From Oidiodendron maius Zn (taxonomy: Eukaryota; Ascomycota; Leotiomycetes; Myxotrichaceae): DNA of 64,000 bases. Shown here in pieces: positions 1 to 9,513 of this stretch (the first letter of the stretch is position 1; each line of letters starts with the position of its first letter). The position numbers and the translations under genes were made by a program. The DNA is taken from assembly GCA_000827325.1 (NCBI GenBank), contig KN832892.1, positions 372,001 to 436,000 of the forward strand. Reading direction: 5' to 3'. Under the pieces are notes generated by a model. That model was given only the letters and a program-made list of their open reading frames with translations. It was not told the DNA's origin and did no database searches.

Positions 1-182
1 TAGTTGTTCATTGCCCGTCACGCCTCGAATAAATATTCTAATAGATCATTGTAAGATCCAATCTCCTTCGATCTAGTTTCAGACAGTCGAATAATCATTA
101 CTCTTCGAGTCAAAACTCGGGAGTTTAGACTATATCATTGGCTTACTTGGGCTCATCAGTCTTGACCGTCGTTGGACCCCAA

Positions 183-1424
183 ATGAACTCGTTTCTCACT
201 AGCTCAAGTAACACTACTGATTCAATGAAAACGGTCTATGTCCCATTCAGCATCTCAGACCGTTGTGTTTTCCACGGTCTCTTACTACTCTCCGCCCGAA
301 GCTTTGCCAAAATATCGGGGGATATGAGCTATCATGTTACTGCTTTGACGCATAAGGCTGAGTGCATCCGGTTGGTGAATGAAGCCTTGGGAAATCCTAG
401 GAGAGCGACAAGTGATGCTACAATCGCAGCTGTTTTGATGCTTGCAGTTGAAGAGGTGAGTTTTAATTTCAACGCTCTATATCTTCTGAATTATGTATTA
501 CTGGACCCAGGCTCACGCACTTCTAAGTTTTTACTAGGAAATCTCGAAGTGTTCAAAGCCCATATGTGTGGTCTCCATTCTATCGTGTTAATCAGGGGTG
601 GCCTCTATACTCTGGGCCTAGGTGGGATTCTGGAGCAGTTGGCATTGAGGTACCTGCCTACTCATAATGTAGATTATAAGACATTGCTGACGGAAAGTTT
701 CTTTAGCTGTGATCGTGCCTGCGAGATATATATGGGCTCGAGGCCACTGTTTACCTTCCTCGAGAGCCTTTCAGAAATAACCACAGTAACCGCGTTACCA
801 CCAGGCTTCCGCAACATCCTTCAGTCACCTGATATCAGTCAGCAAATAGCTACGTTCGTTACTGATGCAAATACCACATCTCTAATCAAAAGTTTTTGCG
901 GATTCGAAGTGACGACTGGCGCCGAGTTGCACTTTTCGGACACTTGTTGCAACTCTATTTCTCAACACATTGATCAGATATCGTCCCCATATATGATCAC
1001 CAGTGAAGCTATTGAGGTAGCCCCTACTTTACTTGTCGAAAAATGCCTCAGTTATGGACTTTTGGTGTATTATATGGTGATGCTTCGGTCCATCCCGCCT
1101 GAACCCTACCTCTCTTCTGATGTCGGCAAGCAGCTGAAGACTACCTTGATGCGAATGGATCTCCTGGTACATTGGCAAGGCCACCTTGACCTGTTGCTCT
1201 GGATAGCGTTTATGGGTGCGTGTTCAGCAACTAAAGGTCCACTACGAGACTGGTATATGTTTCTACTGAGTGGAGTTAATTGCCAACTAGGCACAAAGTC
1301 GTGGAAAGACATCAAAACTATTTTGGAAAAATTCTTATGGGCCAGACGATGCGACAGTCTGGGAAATGCTTTGTGGTTAGAGGTAGAAGCCCTTTCTGTA
1401 GGCTCCCTGTGCCTAAGCCTTTAG
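183..1424 (+). CDS. Fungal transcription-factor-like protein (Fungal_trans_2 type), zinc cluster not visible
   Basis: The protein resembles the C-terminal regulatory region of Zn2Cys6 regulators (DUF3468/Fungal_trans_2). Family-like stretches include the early H-K-x-E-S/C-I-R-L-V-N-E segment and the E-V-F-K-A-H-M-x-G-L-H-S-I segment followed by R-G-G-L. The first in-frame ATG is at 183. The frame is open back to 129, where an upstream stop ends it. An intron at 456-527 (72 bp, GTGAGT...AAG, CTCAC branch) is likely. Removing it restores the family-like join V-E-E-F-L-L-G-N and gives about 389 residues. No Cys6 cluster is encoded in the first 180 bases, so the DNA-binding exon lies left of the window or is lost. 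Domain-only fungal regulators of this kind exist, so it may still be functional. Target genes cannot be inferred. Confidence 0.62.
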   Translation: MNSFLTSSSNTTDSMKTVYVPFSISDRCVFHGLLLLSARSFAKISGDMSYHVTALTHKAECIRLVNEALGNPRRATSDATIAAVLMLAVEEVSFNFNALYLLNYVLLDPGSRTSKFLLGNLEVFKAHMCGLHSIVLIRGGLYTLGLGGILEQLALRYLPTHNVDYKTLLTESFFSCDRACEIYMGSRPLFTFLESLSEITTVTALPPGFRNILQSPDISQQIATFVTDANTTSLIKSFCGFEVTTGAELHFSDTCCNSISQHIDQISSPYMITSEAIEVAPTLLVEKCLSYGLLVYYMVMLRSIPPEPYLSSDVGKQLKTTLMRMDLLVHWQGHLDLLLWIAFMGACSATKGPLRDWYMFLLSGVNCQLGTKSWKDIKTILEKFLWARRCDSLGNALWLEVEALSVGSLCLSL

Positions 1425-1452
1425 TTTTAGCTAAATAAAAGGAGTGCTTGGG

Positions 1453-1994
1453 TTAACACATTGAGACATCTGTGATCACTGATCCTGAAGGCGTGACGAT
1501 AGACGCTCTATCTTTCGAGAATCTTTCGAGAATTGTCTCAATTCCGCCGTTTCCTCTAGAGCGCAAGAGTCGAGCAACAGTTAGAGATGGTACAGCACAC
1601 CCCGCAAACGCCATTTCGGCGAAATAAGACAACATGCCTGTGTACTAGGTATTGCTCCAACTACAGCAATGCTAACCCTCTTGGCTTTATCGATCGCCAG
1701 TTTCGTGGCAAAACGGGCCACGAGATATCCTAGAGTATCTTTGCCATCAATTTGTGCTGAGGTAGGACTCTCTCTCGTGATTTTAAGGGCGCTGTTGACT
1801 TTGCCGGGCTTTTCCAGCCTATCTCGAATACTGATTATCCTAGCCAGGCCAGTAGATGGATATCCTCGCAATTCGCTATCAATTAAATGATGAGTTATGA
1901 CTTCCGCATCTGCATTGCTGTACCCCGTATTCTCCAGGACACATTGAGCAAGCTGCTTTGCATCTGTGATACGAATTTTCGTCTTTGTTGCCAT
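1453..1994 (-). pseudogene. Malate/L-lactate (Ldh2-family) dehydrogenase pseudogene
   Basis: Starting at an ATG at 1994, the first ~110 residues match the N-terminus of NAD(P)-dependent Ldh2/malate-L-sulfolactate dehydrogenases (T-G-Y-S-x-A-D-A-E-V-I-T-H-H-L-I-D-S-E-L-R-G). The reading frame then breaks. Near 1640 the expected G-A-N-N-T-W-Y-T-G-M-L-S-Y-F-A-E-M-A motif is split: the half beginning M-L-S-Y-F-A-E-M-A is in another frame, and the codon where Trp is expected reads TAG. A TGG-to-TAG change is a G-to-A transition, as RIP or deamination would give. The shifted frame continues to about 1453 with a recognisable V-I-T-D segment. The C-terminal half of the enzyme is absent and the neighbouring regulator's 3' end lies 29 bases away. 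The gene is therefore frameshifted, stopped and truncated. Confidence 0.75.
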
Positions 1995-2203
1995 GATTTA
2001 TTCACAGGAGAAGGTATCGAAGCGGGATAGACAAGAAGAAATGGTGTTGATGACCGAAATTCAATGGTACAAAGAAATATATCAACTGCATAAGGTTGCG
2101 AACCCACCCACATGAGACACAAAATGCTCCCAGCGCTAGAACCTACGGTGGCACCACCCAAAATAACCGAGTTGTAAGAGCTAGAAAACGTTTTGGCAAC
2201 CAA

Positions 2204-3114
2204 TCATGATGATTACCGTCCGTGTCGACCTCTATATATTGTCCTCACTGTTGCGGGGATCTCTGAACTCGCGGCTCCCCAATTCTCCAGTCGACGTTAA
2301 GTGGCGCGAGCCACAATCACAACCAATAATATCGAGCACTGTGCGAGGAACTTGGAGATTTAGTTTGACCTAGCCAGTCAAATTTGCCATAGCTGAGCCC
2401 CAGGAGGACGGATCGGAGCTGGTAAGCTGTGTTGGGATTAATATTCCTTCCAACGGGTGTGCGGAGAACTGCTTTATTTCCCACAACCGGAAGGGTGGTG
2501 GTTCACTAGTCCGTATACGTCATGATCGAACTTCAGTTCGCCCTGACTCAGAAGCCTCCAGAATACTCAAGTCCCTACATACCTTCTAATCGAAACAACG
2601 TCCTGGTGTTGTTAATTTGGCTGGGTTGATCACATGCTAGCTTCGAGGACAACCGAGGCATTGCTCAGTATTAAAACTAACTAAATACAAGTGTCTACCT
2701 CAATACAGTCAAAAACCTCGCCCTCAATAAGTGATATAGCTGCAGCTGCAGCATCAACTAGACTATCTAGCTGATATATTGCTGATGTACCACGCATATA
2801 TCCCCTCTCTGCTTGAGCTCCAGCAGTATACATATTCTGGTGGCCATTTTGAGGCCGAACTAGCCCTGAATTGGCGATATAAAGAGGCTCTTGAGGCGTA
2901 TTAAAGGCAGGAGGGCTTGAACTAGAAGGGATCTCAAATGCAGAAGGCTCTCGGCGAGTATTAGCAGGTCGTACTACACCCCCAAGAGCTCCACGTGGGC
3001 GTCCTCGACCCCGAACTAAGCATGAGGGGTACATACGATTACGCAGAAAAAGTACCGTGGCGTAGGTATTTCAGGTGTACCGAGTCATTTGTCCTGAAGC
3101 GGAAAGGTGGGCCA
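2204..3114. other. Intergenic; no supported gene
   Basis: No recognisable gene. The minus strand has a 117-codon open frame at 2681-3034 starting with an Arg/Gly/Pro-rich AT-hook-like stretch and ending in an Ala-rich segment. It abuts a DNA element and could be its debris, but nothing identifies it. Confidence 0.4.
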
Positions 3115-3622
3115 GCGTTACACTCGCATCACCTTGGCTGACGAAAAATCGAACCACTACATATCAATTACCCTTTACGGCTGCATGGTACGAGTATTAG
3201 TCATCAAGTTAGCTTCAGGCTACACTCACTAAATTTACAGAGAATGCTCGCTAAATTTATAAGGCATACTCACTACACACTCTATATCTATATTTAATAA
3301 CTAGAAAATACTAATATTTATTATAATATACTATAATAAAGACTACCAGAAGTAGACTATATTATAGCTAAAATTAATATATATTACTATTGAGATTATA
3401 GAATAATATTATAAAGCTTATAGTATATTATCACTAAAGTTTTGTAGTCTATTAATTACAGTAGTATACTATCACTAGAACTTTCGTATATTGTCACTAA
3501 TGTCCACTAAGTTAAACGCAACTCGATGACTAATATTTGCACCATATGCAGCCGTAAAGGGTAATTGATATGGAACTTAGTGGTTCGATTTTTAGTCAGC
3601 CAAGGCGGTGCGAGTGTAACGC
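3115..3622. mobile_element. Non-autonomous DNA element with ~100-bp terminal inverted repeats
   Basis: The left arm (about 3115-3217) and right arm (about 3515-3622) are reverse complements over roughly 100 bases with few mismatches. Both arms contain gcagccgtaaagggtaattg and the complement pair ttggctgacgaaaaatcgaa / ttcgatttttagtcagccaa. The 300-bp interior is very AT-rich and holds repeated tcactaa motifs and no open frame. This is the structure of a MITE or deletion derivative of a class II transposon that has decayed by AT enrichment. Target-site duplications could not be settled by eye. The element lies about 180 bp upstream of the oxidosqualene cyclase start. Confidence 0.7.
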
Positions 3623-3801
3623 GGGCCATCTGCAGACGGGACACGCAACTTGTCAAACATACTGTGTTAAACTTTTAGGTATCAAACCCGCAGGAGACCA
3701 GATGTAACTAGTTTCCCTATTGTTACATCTATTTGCGTCCTTGCTTGTAGTAAAGGCTGTGTCGCGTATCTGCCCCGACACGTCGTACTGCTGAGGTCGA
3801 C

Positions 3802-6166
3802 ATGGTTTTTACTTCGACAGCGGCTCATAAATCGGTGCTGAGTGGCGATACTCAGACCAAATCTAGGGAGAAACATCTAATCAAAAAGGAGCCAAACGAA
3901 GATGCTCAGGATCCAAAGAAGACGAAGCTTAAGGAACATACGGACTACACCAGATGGCGGCTCTTTGATGAAAAGGGAAGACAAACATGGCACTACCTTG
4001 AGAATGATGATAACGTAAAGGACTGGCCTCAATCTACTGCAGACAAATACTTCCTGGGTCTGCCAACAGTATGTTACCATCCTCGAGCCGTCAGTTACTT
4101 GCTGACATGGCATAGAATCTCCCAATACTTCCAGAACCAAAAACCTCTCTCGATTCCGTCAAGAATGGCCTTGAATTCTTCCAACACCTTCAACTTCCGC
4201 CAGGCAATTGGGGCTGCGAATATGGTGGCCCAATGTTCTTGCTTCCAGGTCTGGTAATTGCATGGATTGTGACCGAGACTCCAATTCCAGATGGGCACGC
4301 GATCGAGATCAAAAACTACCTCTTTGCACGCCAGCACCGCGAAGATGGGGGCTGGGGACTTCACATTGAAGGAGAAAGTACTGTGCTTGGCACATCGATG
4401 AATTACACAGCTCTACGGCTGCTTGGAGTTAGCGAGGAAGACGAACGAATGATAAAGGCAAGAGGCTTATTACACAAGATGGGCGGCGCATTGAATGCAC
4501 CTCATTGGGCAAAGTTCTGGCTTAGTGTACTTGGTGTTTGTCAATGGGAGATTGTCAACCCAATACCGCCTGAAACCTGGCTGTTACCTGATTTGGCCCC
4601 CTTTTCGCCGTGGAGATGGTGGATACACACGCGTCAGGTGTTCCTTCCTATGGGCTTCATCTGGTCGAAGCGTTGGAGTTACAGGTTGACCCCTCTCACC
4701 AAGCAAATACGAGAGGAGCTGTTCACCCAGCCCTACGAGTCAATCGATTGGGTTGGCAATCGTAATAGCATTCACGAAAGGGACAATTACCACCCAAAGA
4801 CGTGGCTTCTCAATGCTATGAACTGGGTTCTTGTGAATGTTTATCCTTACTTTCGAACGGAATCTTTAGCGGAGAAGGCTGAGGACTGGTCGTTTAAACT
4901 CATTCAGATGGAGGACAAAAACACCGATTTCACGAATCTTGGTTCCGTTAATGGGCCTCTGAACATGATTGCGTGCTATATTCGCGAAGGCCCTGACGCC
5001 TACTCCGTGGAGCGCCATCGTGAGCGACTCGAGGACTACCTGTGGGTGAAGGATGAAGGCATGTTGATGAATGGCACGAATGGAGTTCAATGCTGGGATA
5101 CTGCTTTTGTAGTCCAATCTGTTGTTGGTGCAGGTATAGCGGAGGATCAAAAGTGGAAACCGATGCTCATGAAGGCATTGGAGTTCCTTGATGACCAACA
5201 GATTCGAGAGAACGTCGACGATCAGGAAATGTGCTATCGCCAGCAAAGAAAGGGAGCCTGGGCTTTCAGTAACAAGGATCAAGGGTACGCAGTTAGCGAT
5301 TCTATGTCAGAAGCTCTCAAAGCAGTCCTGCTCCTTCAACACACACCTGGATTTCCCGCATTACTCGAAGACCAACGAATCTATGATGCCGTCGATACCC
5401 TGCTAACCTATAGTAACGCCTCTGGAGGTTGTGCATCATACGAGCCCACTCGAGGATCTGAGCGCCTAGAAATGTTGAATACAGCGGAAGTCTTCGGCAG
5501 AATTATGATCGAGTATGACTATCCTGAATGTACAACCGCAGTGGTGACAGCGCTATCGTTGTTCACAAGGTATTATCCAAATTATAGAACTGCCGATATC
5601 AAAATATTCAAAGAGAGAGCCATTGGCTACATTCGAAGAGCGCAATTCCCGGATGGTAGCTGGTATGGAAGTTGGGGTATCTGCTTCACATACGCGGGCA
5701 TGTTCGCTCTCGAAAGCCTTGCTAGCATTGGTGAGACGTATGTGAACAGCGAGGCTGTTCGGAAAGGCTGCGACTTCCTCATTTCTAAGCAAAGAAGTGA
5801 TGGCGGCTGGTCTGAAAGCTACAAAGTTTGTCTTCCTAACAACCCCTACCCTGCAACCTCTAACATGAAATCCAGTCGTGCGAGCAAGCCAAGTACATCG
5901 AGCATCCAGACGGATCACAAGTTGTACAAACAGCATGGGCTTGTATAGCCCTGCTAGAAGCCCACTACCCTGGCCGCGCCCGTATCGAGAAAGGTTTGAG
6001 GCTCATCACGGGGAGACAGCAACCAAATGGGGAGTGGTTGCAGGAAGGGATTGAAGGTGTTTTCAACAGGAGCTGCATGATATCGTACCCGAACTACAAG
6101 TTCATCTTCCCGATCAAGGCATTGGGCATGTTTGCCATGCGGTATGGAGATGATGCGCTCTTGTGA
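3802..6166 (+). CDS. ERG7: Oxidosqualene cyclase, lanosterol-synthase type
   Basis: Three exons, 3802-4068, 4116-5825 and 5876-6166, with introns of 47 and 50 bp, encode about 755 residues, the normal fungal lanosterol synthase size. The enzyme folds 2,3-oxidosqualene into a sterol precursor at the ER or lipid-droplet membrane. Family features run along its length: D-Y-T-R-W-R-L near residue 48, [16 protein letters not shown] near 120, [17 protein letters not shown], and QW repeats including [22 protein letters not shown] and N-G-E-W-L-Q-E. The catalytic block usually reads D-C-T-A-E. Here it is D484-S-M-S-E: the proton-donating Asp is kept and the adjacent Cys is Ser. Both intron joins restore conserved protein sequence, so the gene appears intact. 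It could be the housekeeping enzyme or a paralogue. No sterol-tailoring genes are adjacent. Confidence 0.93.
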
Positions 6167-6918
6167 ACACGGATTTTAGTCTATGATAAAGATTACTGCT
6201 AGAGATATTCTTGGAATTAGCAGCCAGTACTTTACAAAGCATTAGTTGTAGCATTATTTCTCAGACCTCGAGTCTTGAAGATAATACACCTTTGCTTAAG
6301 TTACTCCTTCGAAAGTACTCCATTAGACTTCTAGATTTCTGCTTAGATCTAGATCTGCCGATTTACATATTCATGTCGTCCAGATAATCGAGTAGTATTC
6401 TTACGCGTCTCTTTGGTAAACAAGCTTGAGCACTAGCCGTGCCTTGCCCACCTTCCCCCAACCCCCTGGGCCTGCATCGGAGCCCTGTGATTGCAACCTT
6501 TGCGGTTCAACTCTTTTAGGAAGATATTTTCTTAGATATTGGCAAACTGGGACTCACGACCTGTGAAGCGGTGATTTGTCAAACAATTCTCACCCGTCAA
6601 CCATTTCTTTGAGCACAGTCACAGCCCGTAGGCCAGAGATTTATCGGCCACTCGAAGTAGACTCCATCTACATCGACAAGTCTGGTATCCTGTATGTATC
6701 GCTTGTATTTTGTCGAGCAAGCCTAGTCTGTTTAGGTTCTCTAAGCTGTCTACTGGAGCATTTTCGCCTACGTCTTAATTGCAGTTCCCTAAGGGATCTT
6801 CGATATATTTCGCCATCCAGGAACTAGTGCACTCTGATTCGAAGACTATTTGAGGAGTGTATCCCACATTGGATCTTGCCGAGACCGAGGGGTGCAAGAA
6901 ATTGGAACGCGACGCAAC
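6167..6918. other. Intergenic; no gene seen
   Basis: 3' flank of the cyclase followed by sequence without a recognisable coding region. An 83-codon open frame at 6576-6827 shows no family resemblance. Confidence 0.4.
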
Positions 6919-7068
6919 ACACTTAAGGACTAATCGAGCTCAGTCTCCTCAGTGGCCTTCTCACCCGACGGCAAGCAGGTCATTTCTTGATCAGAGAATA
7001 ACACGGTGCAGCTCTGGGATGCCGTCACGGGAACGGCGCTACAGATGTTCGACGACGACATCACCGGG
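6919..7068 (+). pseudogene. WD40-repeat fragment (relic of an NLR-like WD40 protein)
   Basis: Translating from 6919 gives one WD40 blade: T-L-K-D, a stop, then S-S-S-V-S-S-V-A-F-S-P-D-G-K-Q-V-I-S, a TGA stop, then S-E-N-N-T-V-Q-L-W-D-A-V-T-G-T-A-L-Q. A third stop follows at 7069-7071. The F-S-P-D-G-K...V-x-L-W-D spacing is that of the highly similar repeats in fungal NACHT/HET-WD40 proteins (HET-E/HNWD type). One TGA stands where Gly is usual. Only one blade is left and no NACHT or HET part is nearby, so this is a dead fragment rather than a short gene. Confidence 0.7.
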
Positions 7069-8100
7069 TGACTCTTCGTACTATTGCTAATAACCTTGTG
7101 GTATCCTCGTGGGTCGGTTTGAGGCTGATGCAAGGCGTTGTTCTATTTTAGCGACACAAGGAGCGCACTTGAATGAGTGACGGCCTGGGACTAATGAGCA
7201 AGTCACAGGACGTACAGAAAGCACCAACGATTAAAGGAACACAGAAGTATGTGCGGTTTTTGCACTGGAAAAAAAAATAGTAAAATAAATAAAAAGATAG
7301 GATGGCAAAAGAATTCCGAAAATGCCTCGTACAGTTGCTCCAGCAATTACGGGAAGGAGCATAGTTGCAAAGTGGATAAGATGCTTCTAGGCGGGACATG
7401 GTCGTAGTGGGTTTGTATGAAAATGTGAGCCCTTGAAATGAGTAAGTATTTTGTTGACAAATAGAATCCGGATGAAGAATAATCATATAAAGGCTTAAGG
7501 AGGATATTATTCATAGAAGGTCGCTCTTCACAAAGAGACTACTCACGACCGTCTCATGGGAAGCTCCGGATGTGAGGCCAAAATGCTCAAGAGGATAAAG
7601 TATCTTAGCTTTAATCTGTACGCGTACACATTAACCCTTGGGTTGCGCGTATGAAGGCCTTTGTCCTTCGAGAATACAGGTTCTAAGCCTCATACTTGCC
7701 CAGGTTGAGAGTCGATGCACACTTGTAGGGTTCTCAACGCTGGAGTAGTCCACTGCAGACAATGCGCAAGGATCTGAATGCTATCATTGATGTAACTAGA
7801 TAGCGTAGTTGAAATGGTAAATCTCATTGTATTCAAAATTTTGGTATCAAAGAGAGCTACATACGAAAGTAGATCGCCACATTCCTTTTTGAACGCCATA
7901 CTCCTTACCCCTCAAAAAAGGCAGAAATTGCAATATATGTACATCGCCTATTGGTATAAACACCTTAACACAAATAAAAAAAAATTTGAAAAAGGAAGGA
8001 AAAAGCCAGGCAGTACGGCCGATATCTAGTTTGGTCGATAATCCATTCATGGATCAGCGCTCCAGCTGGCCAGCGCCTGGTTTGCTCTTCCAAAGACACC
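7069..8100. other. Intergenic; no gene seen
   Basis: Only short frames without family resemblance. A few A-rich tracts occur around 7270-7300 and 7975-8000. Confidence 0.4.
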
Positions 8101-9465
8101 CTAGAAATTCTTAGGAGTCTTCCATTCAAATGAATCGAATTGATTTACGTCAAACTTTGGCTCGCGCTTCAGGACGCTCCCGAGAATCTGCTCGCCGTCC
8201 TTGATGAGACTTCCGAAGTTGAATGGCTCAGGCTCGCGCTTCAGGACGCTCCCGAGAATTTGCTCGCCATCTTTGATAAGGCTTCCGAAGTTGAATGGCT
8301 CAGGCTCTGGCTCGCGCTTCAGGACACTCCCGAGAATCTGCTCGCCATCCTTGATGAGACTTCCGAAGTTGAATGGCTCAGGCTCGCGCTTTAGGACGCT
8401 CCCGAGAATTTGCTCACCATCCTTGATAAGGCTTCCGAAGTTGAATGGCTCAGGCTCTGGCTCGCGCTTCAGGACACTCCCGAGAATCTGCTCGCCGTCT
8501 TTGATAAGGCTTCNNNNNNNNNNNNNNNNNNNNNNNNNNNNNNNNNNNNNNNNNNNNNNNNNNNNNNNNNNNNNNNNNNNNNNNNNNNNNNNNNNNNNNN
8601 NNNNNNNNNNNNNNNNNNNNNNNNNNNNNNNNNNNNNNNNNNNNNNNNNNNNNNNNNNNNNNNNNNNNNNNNNNNNNNNNNNNNNNNNNNNNNNNNNNNN
8701 NNNNNNNNNNNNNNNNNNNNNNNNNNNNNNNNNNNNNNNNNNNNNNNNNNNNNNNNNNNNNNNNNNNNNNNNNNNNNNNNNNNNNNNNNNNNNNNNNNNN
8801 NNNNNNNNNNNNNNNNNNNNNNNNNNNNNNNNNNNNNNNNNNNNNNNNNNNNNNNNNNNNNNNNNNNNNNNNNNNNNNNNNNNNNNNNNNNNNNNNNNNN
8901 NNNNNNNNNNNNNNNNNNNNNNNNNNNNNNNNNNNNNNNNNNNNNNNNNNNNNNNNNNNNNNNNNNNNNNNNNNNNNNNNNNNNNNNNNNNNNNNNNNNN
9001 NNNNNNNNNNNNNNNNNNNNNNNNNNNNNNNNNNNNNNNNNNNNNNNNNNNNNNNNNNNNNNNNNNNNNNNNNNNNNNNNNNNNNNNNNNNNNNNNNNNN
9101 NNNNNNNNNNNNNNNNNNNNNNNNNNNNNNNNNNNNNNNNNNNNNNNNNNNNNNNNNNNNNNNNNGAATGGCTCAGGCTCACGCTTTAGGACGCTCCCGA
9201 GAATCTGCTCGCCGTCCTTGATGAGACTTCCGAAGTTGAATGGTTCAGGCTCTGGTTCGCGCTTCTGGTTACCCTTGATCGCACCATGAATGGTGTCATA
9301 TGCACCCGCAACATCGCTGACAATTCCAGATCCCGTCGAGATGCCATCGGCGATCTTTCCGAGGTGGACCTTAGGGACAGGGGCGGCTTTGACACCAGAG
9401 GCGACGGTCCGCGTGGACAGGAAAGCTACTGCCAGAGCAGCTGTGTGTTTTGCAGAGAAATGCAT
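8101..9465 (-). CDS. Secreted Kex2-type repeat peptide precursor, interrupted by an assembly gap
   Basis: The ATG at 9465 starts a signal peptide (M-H-F-S-A-K-H-T-A-A-L-A-V-A-F-L-S-T). A linker of about 45 residues follows, then tandem units each opening with Lys-Arg. Every unit has the same 18-residue core, FNFGSLIKDGEQILGSVL, preceded by Glu-Pro dipeptides: two in 24-residue units, three in 26-residue units, alternating where visible. Lys-Arg is the Kex2 site, and X-Pro dipeptides are what Ste13/DPP-IV-type aminopeptidases remove, as in alpha-factor maturation. The last Lys-Arg is followed by a short non-repeat tail ending in T-P-K-N-F and the stop at 8101-8103. Six core copies are visible, five complete or nearly so outside the gap and one cut by it. 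Bases 8514-9165 are N, so the copy number is unknown. No Cys or Tyr occurs in the core, and no UstY/DUF3328 gene is seen nearby. The product may be a set of identical secreted peptides or a RiPP precursor. The function is unknown. Confidence 0.85.
   Translation of the reverse strand: MHFSAKHTAALAVAFLSTRTVASGVKAAPVPKVHLGKIADGISTGSGIVSDVAGAYDTIHGAIKGNQKREPEPEPFNFGSLIKDGEQILGSVLKREPEPFXXXXXXXXXXXXXXXXXXXXXXXXXXXXXXXXXXXXXXXXXXXXXXXXXXXXXXXXXXXXXXXXXXXXXXXXXXXXXXXXXXXXXXXXXXXXXXXXXXXXXXXXXXXXXXXXXXXXXXXXXXXXXXXXXXXXXXXXXXXXXXXXXXXXXXXXXXXXXXXXXXXXXXXXXXXXXXXXXXXXXXXXXXXXXXXXXXXXXXXXXXXXXXXXXXXXXXXXXXSLIKDGEQILGSVLKREPEPEPFNFGSLIKDGEQILGSVLKREPEPFNFGSLIKDGEQILGSVLKREPEPEPFNFGSLIKDGEQILGSVLKREPEPFNFGSLIKDGEQILGSVLKREPKFDVNQFDSFEWKTPKNF
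8164..9264 (-). repeat. Coding tandem repeat, alternating 72- and 78-bp units
   Basis: Units of 72 bp (two Glu-Pro) and 78 bp (three Glu-Pro) alternate as a 150-bp higher-order repeat. Copies differ at several positions, for example ctcgccgtcc / ctcgccatct and aggacg / aggaca. Every difference I found in the core is synonymous. Confidence 0.9.
8514..9165. other. Assembly gap (652 N) inside the repeat array
   Basis: A run of N spans 8514-9165. Joining the flanks leaves 7 bases to finish the interrupted unit, so 645 bases of units would fill the stated gap. That is divisible by 3 but not a sum of 72s and 78s, so the gap length is probably an estimate or hides a variant unit. Confidence 0.95.
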
Positions 9466-9513
9466 GATGGATATGGAATGGAAGAGGAGACAGGGTAAAG
9501 AGATGGTGATCAA

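Noticed and set aside
8201-9289. Long plus-strand open frames through the peptide-repeat array
   Set aside because: They are antisense shadows of the repeat units. They lack a signal peptide, and their translation is only the complement of the conserved minus frame.
8101-9465. Dikaritin (ustiloxin/asperipin-type) RiPP cluster
   Set aside because: The core lacks Tyr and no DUF3328/UstY-like oxidase is visible in the window; only the precursor architecture is shared.
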